From contig NZ_LR590477.1 of NCBI RefSeq assembly GCF_901482445.1, positions 682,001 to 746,000 of the forward strand: a DNA stretch of 64,000 nucleotides, written 5' to 3'. Under the pieces are notes generated by a model that was not told where the DNA came from, searched no databases, and saw only the letters and a program-made list of their open reading frames with translations. Positions 35,865 through 44,545 of the stretch are shown here, in pieces. The position numbers and the translations under genes are program-made. The DNA comes from Neisseria lactamica (GTDB taxonomy: Bacteria > Pseudomonadota > Gammaproteobacteria > Burkholderiales > Neisseriaceae). Each line of letters starts with the position of its first letter. Position 1 is the first letter of the stretch.

Positions 35865-37124
35865 ATGATGAACGCCGCACAACTCGACCATACCGCCAAA
35901 GTTTTGGCTGAAATGCTGACTTTCAAACAGCCTGCCGATGCCGTCCTCTCCGCCTATTTCCGCGAACACAAAAAGCTCGGCCGCCAAGACCGTCACGAAA
36001 TCGCCGAAACCGCCTTCGCCGCGCTGCGCCACTATCAAAAAATCAGTACCGCCCTGCGCCGTCCGCACGCGCAGCCGCGCAAAGCCGCACTCGCCGCACT
36101 GGTTCTCGGCAGAAGTACCAACATCAGCCAAATCAAAGACCTGCTTGATGAAGAAGAAACAGAGTTCCTCGGCAATTTGAAAGCCCGTAAAACCGAATTT
36201 TCAGACGGCCTGAATACCGCCGCAGAATTGCCGCAATGGCTGGTGGAACAGCTGCAACAGCATTGGCGCGAAGAAGAAATCCTCGCCTTCGGCCGCAGCA
36301 TCAACCAAGCCGCGCCGCTCGACATCCGCGTCAATACCTTGAAAGGCAAACGCGATAAAGTGCTGCCATTGTTGCAAGCCGAAAGTGCCGATGCAGAGGC
36401 CACGCCTTATTCTCCTTGGGGCATCCGCCTGAAAAACAAAATCGCGTTTAACAAACACGAACTGTTTTTGGACGGCACGCTGGAAGTCCAAGACGAAGGC
36501 AGCCAGCTGCTTGCCTTATTGGTGGGCGCGAAACGCGGCGAAATCATCGTCGATTTCTGTGCCGGCGCAGGCGGCAAAACCCTCGCCGTCGGCGCGCAAA
36601 TGGCGAACAAAGGCAGAATCTACGCCTTCGACATCGCCGAAAAACGCCTTGCCAACCTCAAACCGCGTATGACCCGCGCCGGACTGACCAATATCCACCC
36701 CGAACGCATCGGCAGCGAACACGACAGCCGTATCGCACGACTAGCAGGCAAAGCCGACCGTGTATTGGTGGACGCGCCATGCTCCGGTTTGGGTACTTTA
36801 CGCCGCAATCCCGACCTCAAATACCGCCAATCCTCCGAGACCGTCGCCAACCTTTTGGAACAGCAACACAGCATCCTCGATGCCGCCTCCAAACTGGTGA
36901 AAACGCAAGGACGCTTGGTGTACGCCACTTGCAGCGTGCTGCCGGAAGAAAACGAGCTGCAAGTCGAACGTTTCCTGTCCGAACATCCCGAGTTTGAACC
37001 CGTCAACTGCGCCGAACTGCTTGCCGGTTTGAAAATCGATTTGGATACCGGCAAATACCTGCGCCTCGATTCGGCAAAACACCAAACCGACGGCTTCTTC
37101 GCCGCCGTATTGCAACGCAAATAA
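35865..37124 (+). CDS. RsmB/NOP2-family RNA m5C methyltransferase
   Basis: A 419-residue protein of the Fmu/NOL1/NOP2/Sun family. The N-terminal part is NusB-like and helical; the methyltransferase domain has SAM motif VDFCAGAGGKTLA, then DAPCSGLGTLRRNPD with the first catalytic Cys and YATCSVLPEENE with the second. The family methylates cytosine in 16S rRNA. The layout is RsmB-like, but Neisseria has more than one member, so the exact position modified is uncertain. Two ATGs (35865, 35868) are possible starts. Confidence 0.9.
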   Translation: MMNAAQLDHTAKVLAEMLTFKQPADAVLSAYFREHKKLGRQDRHEIAETAFAALRHYQKISTALRRPHAQPRKAALAALVLGRSTNISQIKDLLDEEETEFLGNLKARKTEFSDGLNTAAELPQWLVEQLQQHWREEEILAFGRSINQAAPLDIRVNTLKGKRDKVLPLLQAESADAEATPYSPWGIRLKNKIAFNKHELFLDGTLEVQDEGSQLLALLVGAKRGEIIVDFCAGAGGKTLAVGAQMANKGRIYAFDIAEKRLANLKPRMTRAGLTNIHPERIGSEHDSRIARLAGKADRVLVDAPCSGLGTLRRNPDLKYRQSSETVANLLEQQHSILDAASKLVKTQGRLVYATCSVLPEENELQVERFLSEHPEFEPVNCAELLAGLKIDLDTGKYLRLDSAKHQTDGFFAAVLQRK

Positions 37125-37139
37125 ACCGGTTTGAACAAA

Positions 37140-37177
37140 ATGCCGTCTGAACCCTTTTCAAAGCTTTCGGACGGCAT
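37140..37177 (+). terminator. DUS-based terminator after the RNA methyltransferase
   Basis: ATGCCGTCTGAA and a one-base variant TTCGGACGGCAT form the stem, with T residues after it. Confidence 0.7.
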
Positions 37178-37186
37178 TTCATCAAT

Positions 37187-37341
37187 TATAGTGGATTAAC
37201 AAAAACCAGTACGGCGTTGCCTCGCCTTAGCTCAAAGAGAACGATTCTCTAAGGTGCTGAAGCACCAAGTGAATCGGTTCCGTACTATTTGTACTGTCTG
37301 CGGCTTCGTCGCCTTGTCCTGATTTTTGTTAATCCACTATA
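37187..37341. repeat. Full-length Correia element
   Basis: A 155-bp element bounded by TATAGTGGATTAACAAAAA and its inverse, with the internal segment AAGAGAACGATTCTCTAAGG that is missing in the short elements here. Full-length copies carry an IHF-binding site in that segment. Confidence 0.93.
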
Positions 37342-37620
37342 AAAATATCAAAATACCGCAGATTCAACCGATTCAACACCAAAGGCAGAAGCACGCGCCC
37401 ATCGGATTTTATACGCGCCGGACTGCAATTTTCTTTTTCTTTGTCGAAATATACGGTAGCATAAGCATATTCCAATGATATTTTTGGGAATCTGTTTTAC
37501 CCCAATATATAAAGCACCATATAAGGCGGAGTTTCTTCTTTGCTTTGACCCGAACCCGGAAAAGACACCGCCGGAGCCGGCCCTGATTCTGCCCGGCAGC
37601 CAACCATCAAGGAAACCCTA
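37342..37620. other. Non-coding region upstream of the DUF4124 gene
   Basis: No gene seen. The first part is A+T-rich; a TATTTTTGGGAATC stretch near 37479 is present, and GGAAACC lies just before the next start. Confidence 0.4.
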
Positions 37621-38055
37621 ATGAACTTTTCTTTATCCGTCATCACATTTGCCCTCGCCTCTTTCCTGCCCGTCCCGCCTGCCGAAGCCGCCGTCTTTAC
37701 TTGGAAGGACGGCGGCGGCAACAGCTATTCGGATGTACCGAAACACCTTCATCCCGACCAGAGCCAAATCCTCAACCTGCGGACGCGCCAAACCAAACCG
37801 GCGGTCAAACCCGTCCAAGCCGCCGCAGGGAAGCGTACAGACGGCGCGGCACAGGAAAACAATCCCGACACTGCCGAGAAAAACCGGCAGCTTGAGGAAG
37901 AAAAGAAAAAAATTGCCGAAACCGAACGGCAGAACAAAGAAGAAAACTGCCGGATTTCAAAAATGAACCTGAAGGCGGTAGGAAACTCAAATGCGAAAAA
38001 CAAGGATGATTTGATCCGGAAATACAATAACGCCGTAAACAAATACTGCCGTTGA
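37621..38055 (+). CDS. DUF4124 domain exported protein
   Basis: A 144-residue protein with a signal peptide cleaved near AEAA (residue 24), then the DUF4124 motif VFTWKDGGGNSYSDVPK, a Pro/Lys-rich spacer, a charged coiled-coil stretch (residues 83-106, KNRQLEEEKKKIAETERQ) and a C-terminal pair of Cys (NCRIS and KYCR) that could form a disulfide. DUF4124 proteins are periplasmic and uncharacterised. It is a monocistronic gene ending at a strong hairpin. Confidence 0.82.
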   Translation: MNFSLSVITFALASFLPVPPAEAAVFTWKDGGGNSYSDVPKHLHPDQSQILNLRTRQTKPAVKPVQAAAGKRTDGAAQENNPDTAEKNRQLEEEKKKIAETERQNKEENCRISKMNLKAVGNSNAKNKDDLIRKYNNAVNKYCR

Positions 38056-38067
38056 CCCATCTATCAA

Positions 38068-38099
38068 AACCCCGATGCCGTCTGAAGCGGCACGGGGTT
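38068..38099. terminator. Bidirectional terminator containing a DUS
   Basis: AACCCCG/CGGGGTT and TGCCG/CGGCA form a long stem with the uptake sequence in the loop; T and A runs flank it. It serves both converging genes. Confidence 0.8.
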
Positions 38100-38102
38100 T
38101 GT

Positions 38103-39446
38103 TTATTTCTGCCAGTAGGTTTTGACGTTGACGAACTCGTACAGCCCGAATTCGGACAATTCGCGCCCGTAACCGGAATCTTTGACTCCGCCGAAAGGCA
38201 GGCGCAAATCGCTGCTGGTATGGCGGTTGATAAACACCGATCCCGCCTGTATTTTTTCGGCAAACCGCCAGGCGCGTTCGGTATCGGCGGTATAAATGCA
38301 GGCACCGAGCCCGAACGGGGAATCGTTGGCGAGCGCGATGGCGTGTTCTTCGTTTGCAGCACGCAAAATCAGGGCGGCCGGCCCGAATACTTCTTCGTGC
38401 CAAACCCGGCAGGCAGGATTTACCCTGTCTAAAACCGTCGCGGGGTAGAACCATCCCGGCCCCTGTGGGACTTTGCCCCCGGCCAGGCATACCGCGCCGT
38501 TTGAAACAGCATCTTCAACCTGCCCGTGAACCCGGTTCCGCAAATCTTCGCGGTGCAGCGGTGCAAGCGTGGTATCGGGATGTTTGGGGTCGCCCATTTT
38601 CAATTTGGCGCATTCGGCAAGAAACAGCGGGATAAAACGATCGGCTGCGGCTTCGGTTACGATGATGCGTTTGGCGGCGTTGCACGATTGCCCCGCATCG
38701 CGGAAACGGGAATAACAGGCTTCTGCGGCGGCGCGTTCCAAATCGGCATCGGGCATCACGATAAAGGCGTTGCTGCCGCCGAGCTCCAAGACGGTTTTCT
38801 TGAGGTTTGCGCCCGCATGTGCCGCAAGGATGCGCCCCGTATGCGTCGAACCGGTAAACGCCATCGCATCGGTATCTTTAATCGCCTTGAACGTGTCTGC
38901 CTCATCCAGCCACGCGCCTGCCAAAGGAATGCCGTCTGAAACCAAATCGAACAACGCCTGACTGACGCGTGCCACGCTGGGCGCGGGTTTGACGGCGCAC
39001 GCATTGCCCGCGCAAACGGCAGGTACGGCAAAGCGCAATACCTGCCAGACGGGGTAATTCCACGGCATAACGGCAAACACCACGCCCAAAGGCTCAAACC
39101 TTACCTGACTCAAACTCGCCTGCGTCGCAATGGTTTTGTGGGCAAGCAGTTCGGGGGCGAGGCGGGCGTAATAGCGTATCAGCTCGATAGACTTGCCGAT
39201 TTCCGCACGGCATTCGTGCAGGCAGCGTCCGACTTCTTCGCACACCATTTCCGCAAAACGCTCTTTCTCCGCCTCCAAACGGTCGGCAAATTTTTGCAGA
39301 CGCGCGGCACGCTCGGTTACGCCCAATTGCGCGAACGCCCTGCCGCGCATTTTCAAATCCGCCAGTTGCCGTTCAAACTCCGCATAATCTTGGGCGGGGC
39401 GGCGGTAAAGCGTTTCGCCCGTAAATACATTGACACTGTGAAACAT
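38103..39446 (-). CDS. Aldehyde dehydrogenase, succinate-semialdehyde dehydrogenase type
   Basis: NAD(P)+-dependent aldehyde dehydrogenase of 447 residues. It has the cofactor-binding region VVFAVMPWNYPVWQ and FTGSTHTGR, the general base Glu221 in LELGGS and the nucleophile Cys255 in AGQSCNAAKR, and the C-terminal PFGGVKDSGYGRE. The short N-terminus and overall pattern match the YneI/Sad group that oxidises succinate semialdehyde. The substrate is inferred. It lies four bases after the MarC-like gene on the same strand, so they may share a transcript. Confidence 0.88.
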   Translation of the reverse strand: MFHSVNVFTGETLYRRPAQDYAEFERQLADLKMRGRAFAQLGVTERAARLQKFADRLEAEKERFAEMVCEEVGRCLHECRAEIGKSIELIRYYARLAPELLAHKTIATQASLSQVRFEPLGVVFAVMPWNYPVWQVLRFAVPAVCAGNACAVKPAPSVARVSQALFDLVSDGIPLAGAWLDEADTFKAIKDTDAMAFTGSTHTGRILAAHAGANLKKTVLELGGSNAFIVMPDADLERAAAEACYSRFRDAGQSCNAAKRIIVTEAAADRFIPLFLAECAKLKMGDPKHPDTTLAPLHREDLRNRVHGQVEDAVSNGAVCLAGGKVPQGPGWFYPATVLDRVNPACRVWHEEVFGPAALILRAANEEHAIALANDSPFGLGACIYTADTERAWRFAEKIQAGSVFINRHTSSDLRLPFGGVKDSGYGRELSEFGLYEFVNVKTYWQK

Positions 39447-39450
39447 CGAA

Positions 39451-40104
39451 TCAACCTGCCAGTTGCGGGAATATCGTTTTCAGTCCCGACACAATAATCT
39501 CCACCGATACCGCCGCCAGCATCATACCCATAATGCGGTTTAAAATCGTCAGCCCCGTCGTTCCCAGCCGGCGGCTGACCTTCCCGGCAACGATTAAAAT
39601 GGCATAACAAATCGCACTGACCACCAAACCGGCCGCGATAATCAGCGCGATGTCGCCGTATGTTTTAGCCGCCGATGCATAAATAATCACGGTCGAAATA
39701 CCGCCCGGGCCGATGGTAATCGGTATGGCGATGGGCACGACGGCAATCGCCCCGGCATTGCGGGCGGGGCGCGCCTGCCCCGTTTCCGGTTGCGCGCCGA
39801 GATTCTGCTTGGCGGGATTGTCGTTGCCGTTCATCATCGAAATAGCAATCAACAGCACCAAAATCCCGCCGCCGACCTGAAACGAACCGACGCTGATGCC
39901 CAAAACCTTCAACAGCGCACCGCCGATCAGCGCAAATACCGCAATCACGGCAAACACGGCGACGGCGGCCGTCCGCGCGACCTTCCTGCGCTCCTTCGTA
40001 CTGTGCCCGTTGGTCAGGTCAAGGTAAAGCGACAACGCGCTAAACGGATTGATCAGCGCCAAAAAAGCCACAATCAGCTTGCCGATTTCCATACCCAATC
40101 CCAT
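39451..40104 (-). CDS. MarC family integral membrane protein
   Basis: A 217-residue inner-membrane protein with six predicted hydrophobic segments. The first contains FLALINPFSALSLYLDLT, typical for the MarC/UPF0056 family, and the second half repeats the pattern with PIAIPITIGPGGISTVIIYA. A hydrophilic loop near residues 105-125 (PAKQNLGAQPETGQARP) separates the halves. The function of MarC is unknown; a role in multiple antibiotic resistance was not confirmed. The start at 40104 follows GGAGG; the frame runs open to 40197. Confidence 0.87.
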   Translation of the reverse strand: MGLGMEIGKLIVAFLALINPFSALSLYLDLTNGHSTKERRKVARTAAVAVFAVIAVFALIGGALLKVLGISVGSFQVGGGILVLLIAISMMNGNDNPAKQNLGAQPETGQARPARNAGAIAVVPIAIPITIGPGGISTVIIYASAAKTYGDIALIIAAGLVVSAICYAILIVAGKVSRRLGTTGLTILNRIMGMMLAAVSVEIIVSGLKTIFPQLAG

Positions 40105-40176
40105 TATTTCCCCTCCTTCAAACCCGTGCGGCAGGCATCCGATGCTGCAAATTGCCGCCGCAACGGATTTTTCCGT

Positions 40177-40182
40177 TATAAT
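40177..40182 (+). promoter_or_regulatory. Candidate -10 box for gatC
   Basis: TATAAT lies 72 bases before gatC, with TTGCCG 19 bases upstream as a weak -35. Confidence 0.35.
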
Positions 40183-40253
40183 TAAAAATTCAAGCAATAC
40201 ACCCCATCATACCCGAACGACGGTATCTTTACCATCAGACAAGGATGCTTTTC

Positions 40254-40544
40254 ATGGCACTGACACTTGCCGACGTAGACAAAATCGCCCGACTCTCCCG
40301 ACTGCACCTGACTGCGGAAGAAAAAGAAAAGTCCCTTCAGGAATTGAACGACATTTTCGCTATAGTCGAACAGATGCAAACCATTAACACAGACGGCATC
40401 GAACCGATGGCGCACCCGCACGAGGCCGCCCTGCGCCTGCGCGAAGACGAAGTAACCGAAACCGACCGCGCCGCCGAATATCAGGCGGTCGCTCCGGAAG
40501 TACGCAACCGCCTGTACATCGTACCGCAAGTTATCGAAGAATAA
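40254..40544 (+). CDS. gatC: Asp/Glu-tRNA amidotransferase subunit C
   Basis: Small subunit that holds GatA and GatB together in the amidotransferase that converts Glu-tRNA(Gln) and Asp-tRNA(Asn) to the amidated forms. The 96-residue product matches the family (VDKIARLSRLHLTAEEKE, IVEQMQTINTDGIEPMAHP, RNRLYIVPQVIEE). The start at 40254 (MALTLADV) is the family start; 40245 adds three residues. Confidence 0.95.
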   Translation: MALTLADVDKIARLSRLHLTAEEKEKSLQELNDIFAIVEQMQTINTDGIEPMAHPHEAALRLREDEVTETDRAAEYQAVAPEVRNRLYIVPQVIEE

Positions 40545-40606
40545 TCCGAATACGCTTCAGACGGCATCAGAAATACCGCCTGAAACCCTTTAGGGATGGA
40601 AGATTT

Positions 40607-42052
40607 ATGACACAATACACATTGAAACAGGCGGGCAGCCTGTTGCAGTCCAAACAGATTTCCGCCGTCGAACTGGCAAACGAATACCTCGCCGCCATCG
40701 CCGAAAAAAATCCCGCCCTCAACGGCTACATCACGCTGAACCCCGAAAAAACCCTCGCCGAAGCCCGCGCCGCCGACGAACGTATCGCGCAGGGCAACGC
40801 CTCCGCGCTTACCGGCGTGCCCGTCGCCTACAAAGATATTTTCTGCCAAACCGGCTGGCGCAGCGCGTGCGCGTCCAAAATGCTCGACAACTTCATCTCC
40901 CCCTACACCGCCACCGTCGTCCAAAACCTGCTCGACGAAGGTATGGTAACGCTCGGACGCACCAATATGGACGAGTTCGCTATGGGTTCGACCAATGAAA
41001 ACTCGTTCTACGGCGCGACCAAAAACCCATGGAATCCCGAACACGTCCCCGGCGGTTCGTCCGGCGGTTCGGCAGCCGTCGTTGCCGCACGCCTCGCCCC
41101 TGCCGCGCTCGGTTCGGACACAGGCGGCTCCATCCGCCAACCCGCATCGCACTGCGGCATCACCGGTATCAAACCCACATACGGCACGGTTTCCCGCTTC
41201 GGTATGGTCGCCTACGCCTCCAGCTTCGACCAGGCCGGCCCGATGGCGCAAACCGCCGAAGACTGCGCGATTCTGTTGAACGCGATGGCAGGTTTCGACC
41301 CCAAAGACTCCACCAGTCTCGAACGTGAAAAAGAAGGCTACACCCGCGATTTGAACCAACCGCTCAAAGGTTTGAAAATCGGCCTGCCCAAAGAATATTT
41401 CGGCGAAGGCAACAGTGCCGATGTTCAGACGGCATTGCAAAACACCATTGATTTGCTGAAAACCCAAGGCGCGGAATTGGTCGAAGTTTCCCTGCCGCAA
41501 ACCAAGCTGTCCATTCCCGCCTACTACGTCCTCGCTTCGGCGGAAGCCGGCACCAACCTTTCACGTTACGACGGCGTACGTTACGGACACCGTGCCGCCC
41601 AATTCGGCGATTTGGAAGAAATGTACGGCAAAACCCGCGCCGAAGGTTTCGGCAGCGAAGTCAAACGCCGCATCATGATCGGCACTTATGTACTGTCGCA
41701 CGGCTACTACGATGCCTACTATCTCAAAGCCCAAAAACTGCGCCGTCTCGTTGCCGATGACTTTCAGACGGCATTTGCACGGTGCGACCTCATCCTCGCG
41801 CCGACCGCACCCACTGCCGCCCCCAAAATCGGAGCGGATGCTTCGCCGGTTGAAACCTACTTGAGCGATATCTATACCATCGCCGTCAACCTCGCAGGAC
41901 TGCCCGCATTGACCCTGCCCGCAGGTTTCAGCGGCGGCGGACTGCCCATCGGTGTACAGCTTATCGGCAACTACTTCGCCGAAGCCAAAATCCTCGGTGC
42001 GGCGCATCAAATCCAACTCAACAGCGATTGGCACGGCAAACGACCCGAATGA
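40607..42052 (+). CDS. gatA: Asp/Glu-tRNA amidotransferase subunit A
   Basis: Glutamine-hydrolysing subunit of GatCAB; amidase signature family, 481 residues. The catalytic Ser-cisSer-Lys triad is visible as Lys76 (VAYKDIF), the cis-Ser in GGSSGGSAAVVAA and Ser175 in DTGGSIRQPA. Ammonia made here passes to GatB. The stop overlaps the start of the next gene by ATGA, giving translational coupling to a DUF535 gene rather than directly to gatB. Confidence 0.96.
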   Translation: MTQYTLKQAGSLLQSKQISAVELANEYLAAIAEKNPALNGYITLNPEKTLAEARAADERIAQGNASALTGVPVAYKDIFCQTGWRSACASKMLDNFISPYTATVVQNLLDEGMVTLGRTNMDEFAMGSTNENSFYGATKNPWNPEHVPGGSSGGSAAVVAARLAPAALGSDTGGSIRQPASHCGITGIKPTYGTVSRFGMVAYASSFDQAGPMAQTAEDCAILLNAMAGFDPKDSTSLEREKEGYTRDLNQPLKGLKIGLPKEYFGEGNSADVQTALQNTIDLLKTQGAELVEVSLPQTKLSIPAYYVLASAEAGTNLSRYDGVRYGHRAAQFGDLEEMYGKTRAEGFGSEVKRRIMIGTYVLSHGYYDAYYLKAQKLRRLVADDFQTAFARCDLILAPTAPTAAPKIGADASPVETYLSDIYTIAVNLAGLPALTLPAGFSGGGLPIGVQLIGNYFAEAKILGAAHQIQLNSDWHGKRPE

Positions 42053-42981
42053 AGCAGAACCGCACCTTTACTTTCCCCGATTTTCGCACCGTTTACAGCT
42101 ATGCGCCTTTATATCGGCTGCAACATTTAAAATACACATTGCGAAAATTTTTCGGAAAAAAAGAAATTTACGCCTTCGAGCAGTTTGTCAACGCCTCCCC
42201 TATCCGTCAGGGGCTGTTCCTTCACTGCCCGCAAAATGCCTATCCGCTGCTGCGCGAATTTGTTGACAGGCGTTTTAACTGCAAACGCCGTTTAGATGCG
42301 ATGACGGCAGATTTTCTCATAGCGGAAAAACTGTTCGGCACAGACATCCTGCACCAAATGGAAGACTACCGCTTCCATTTGGTCTTGGCGCACCTTTCAG
42401 ACGGCATCAGCTTGTGGCTCAACCGCAACGACAACTGCGTCGAAGAAGGCGCGTGGTCTTTATCTTTGCGCGACGAAGCAGGCAACCGGCTGTATATGGC
42501 GACCTTCGCCTTTGTCGGCACACACCTGCTGACAGCCTCCGTACAAGGGCCTTCGGGCGAAGAGGCCAAAGACACCGTCCGCCGCATCACCAAACAACTC
42601 CACGGCCTGCGTCCCCAACAACTGATGGTAACCGCACTGCAATATTTCGCCGCCGCATTAAAATTAGACGGCGCGATAGGCATTGCACAAAAACATCAGG
42701 TCAAATTACGCTGGAAACTTAAAAAGCGCGTCAAAATGAATTACGACGCATTCTGGCAGGAATACGGCGCAAGTTTGGAACGGGACGGCTACTGGCATCT
42801 CCCCCAAACCCCCGCCCGCAAAGACCTTGCCGACATCGAAAGCAAAAAACGCTCGATGTACCGCAAGCGTTATGAAATGCTGGACAACATGGTTGCAGAG
42901 ATGAAGGACAGTCTGAAAACAAAAGCACGCAGCATTTCAGACGGCATCCAAACGGAAAAACCGCCCCGCCGGACAGCCTGA
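42049..42981 (+). CDS. VirK/YbjX family (DUF535) protein
   Basis: A 310-residue protein of the DUF535 family, related to VirK of Shigella and YbjX of enterobacteria. Family-like parts are FEQFVNASPIRQGLF, LREFVDRRFNCKRRL, LSLRDEAGNRLYMATF, VQGPSGEEAKDTVRRIT and the C-terminal MNYDAFWQEYGAS. VirK-like proteins influence virulence and envelope stress responses, but the biochemical role is not known. It starts with ATGA overlap on gatA and sits between gatA and gatB. An in-frame inverse uptake sequence is present near its 3' end. Confidence 0.85.
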   Translation: MKQNRTFTFPDFRTVYSYAPLYRLQHLKYTLRKFFGKKEIYAFEQFVNASPIRQGLFLHCPQNAYPLLREFVDRRFNCKRRLDAMTADFLIAEKLFGTDILHQMEDYRFHLVLAHLSDGISLWLNRNDNCVEEGAWSLSLRDEAGNRLYMATFAFVGTHLLTASVQGPSGEEAKDTVRRITKQLHGLRPQQLMVTALQYFAAALKLDGAIGIAQKHQVKLRWKLKKRVKMNYDAFWQEYGASLERDGYWHLPQTPARKDLADIESKKRSMYRKRYEMLDNMVAEMKDSLKTKARSISDGIQTEKPPRRTA

Positions 42982-43023
42982 CGCGAAGACTATCGAATTG
43001 ATATTTTAGAGAAAGAACCTCTT

Positions 43024-44454
43024 ATGACCTGGGAAACCGTAATCGGCTTGGAAATCCACGTCCAATTGAACACCAAATCCAAAATCTTCAGCGGCGCATC
43101 GACCGCATTCGGCGCAGAACCCAACGCGCACGCCAGCGTGGTAGAATGCGCGCTGCCGGGAGTTTTGCCTGTGATGAACCGCGAAGTCGTTGAGAAAGCC
43201 ATCAAATTGGGTTTGGCTTTAGATGCGAAAATCAACCGGAAAAACGTGTTCGACCGCAAAAACTACTTCTATCCCGACTTACCAAAAGGCTATCAAATCA
43301 GCCAGTTGGATTTGCCGATTGTCGAACACGGCAAATTGGAAATCGTGGTCGGTGACGATATGAAAACCATCAACGTAACCCGCGCCCATATGGAAGAAGA
43401 CGCGGGCAAGTCCGTGCATGAAGGCTTGAACGGCGCGACCGGTATCGACCTGAATCGCGCCGGCACGCCTTTATTGGAAGTCGTATCCGAACCGGAATTG
43501 CGCTCCGCCGCCGAAGCCGTTGCCTACGCCAAAGCCTTGCACAGCTTGGTAACCTGGCTGGACATTTGCGACGGCAATATGGCGGAAGGTTCGTTCCGCG
43601 TCGATGCCAACGTATCCGTGCGCCCGAAAGGTCAAGAAGATTTCGGCACGCGCCGCGAGATTAAAAACCTCAATTCCTTCCGCTTCTTGGAGCAGGCGAT
43701 TAATTACGAAGTGGAAGCGCAAATCGAGATTTTGGAAGACGGCGGCAAAGTACAGCAGGCGACGATGCTGTTCGATCCCGAAAAAGGCGAAACCCGCGTA
43801 ATGCGCCTGAAAGAAGATGCGCACGACTACCGCTACTTCCCCGACCCTGATTTGCTGCCCGTCATCATTTCAGACGCCCAAATGCAAAAAGCCAAAGCAG
43901 AAATGCCCGAGTTGCCGAAAGAAATGGCAGCGCGTTTCGTGGCGGATTACGGTGTGAGCGACTACGACGCGCGCCTGCTCACCGCAAGCCGCGCACAGGC
44001 CGCCTATTTTGAAGAAGCCGCCAAAGAGAGCGGACAAGGCAAGCCGACTGCCAACTGGATGAACGGCGAACTCGCCGCCGCACTGAACAAAGCCGGCCTA
44101 GAACTTGCCGACAGCCCGATTACCGCCCCGCGCCTCGCCGCGCTGGTGGGCAAAATCGCCGACGGCACATTAAGCGGCAAACTGGCGAAAAAAGCCTTTG
44201 AGGCTATGTGGGCGGAATCCGAAGCCACTATTGCCGAAATCATCGAAAAACACGGCTTGCAGCAGATGACCGATACCGGCGCAGTTGAAGCCATGGTGGA
44301 CGAAGTGCTGGCAAACAACGCCAAAGCCGTAGAACAATTCAAATCCGGCAACGAAAAAGCCCTGAATGCGATTGTGGGACAAGTGATGAAGGCCAGCAAA
44401 GGCAAAGCCAATCCCGCGCAAGTTCAAGAACTGATTAAAGCCAAACTTGCCTAA
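43024..44454 (+). CDS. gatB: Asp/Glu-tRNA amidotransferase subunit B
   Basis: Kinase/amidotransferase subunit of GatCAB that activates the mischarged tRNA with ATP and transfers ammonia. The 476-residue protein has the signature WETVIGLEIHVQLNT, then YFYPDLPKGYQISQ and DLNRAGTPLLEVVSEPE, and a C-terminal YqeY-like tail domain (about 330-476). It follows the DUF535 gene by 42 bases. Confidence 0.96.
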   Translation: MTWETVIGLEIHVQLNTKSKIFSGASTAFGAEPNAHASVVECALPGVLPVMNREVVEKAIKLGLALDAKINRKNVFDRKNYFYPDLPKGYQISQLDLPIVEHGKLEIVVGDDMKTINVTRAHMEEDAGKSVHEGLNGATGIDLNRAGTPLLEVVSEPELRSAAEAVAYAKALHSLVTWLDICDGNMAEGSFRVDANVSVRPKGQEDFGTRREIKNLNSFRFLEQAINYEVEAQIEILEDGGKVQQATMLFDPEKGETRVMRLKEDAHDYRYFPDPDLLPVIISDAQMQKAKAEMPELPKEMAARFVADYGVSDYDARLLTASRAQAAYFEEAAKESGQGKPTANWMNGELAAALNKAGLELADSPITAPRLAALVGKIADGTLSGKLAKKAFEAMWAESEATIAEIIEKHGLQQMTDTGAVEAMVDEVLANNAKAVEQFKSGNEKALNAIVGQVMKASKGKANPAQVQELIKAKLA

Positions 44455-44462
44455 TAAGCAAG

Positions 44463-44500
44463 ATGCCGTCTGAAACCCAGATCCGACGTTCAGACGGCAT
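44463..44500 (+). terminator. Inverted-DUS terminator after gatB
   Basis: ATGCCGTCTGAA and its inverse around a 14-base loop, followed by TTT. Confidence 0.8.
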
Positions 44501-44545
44501 TTTCACAGTCTGACCACATTAAAACAGCATAAAAAACAATATTCC

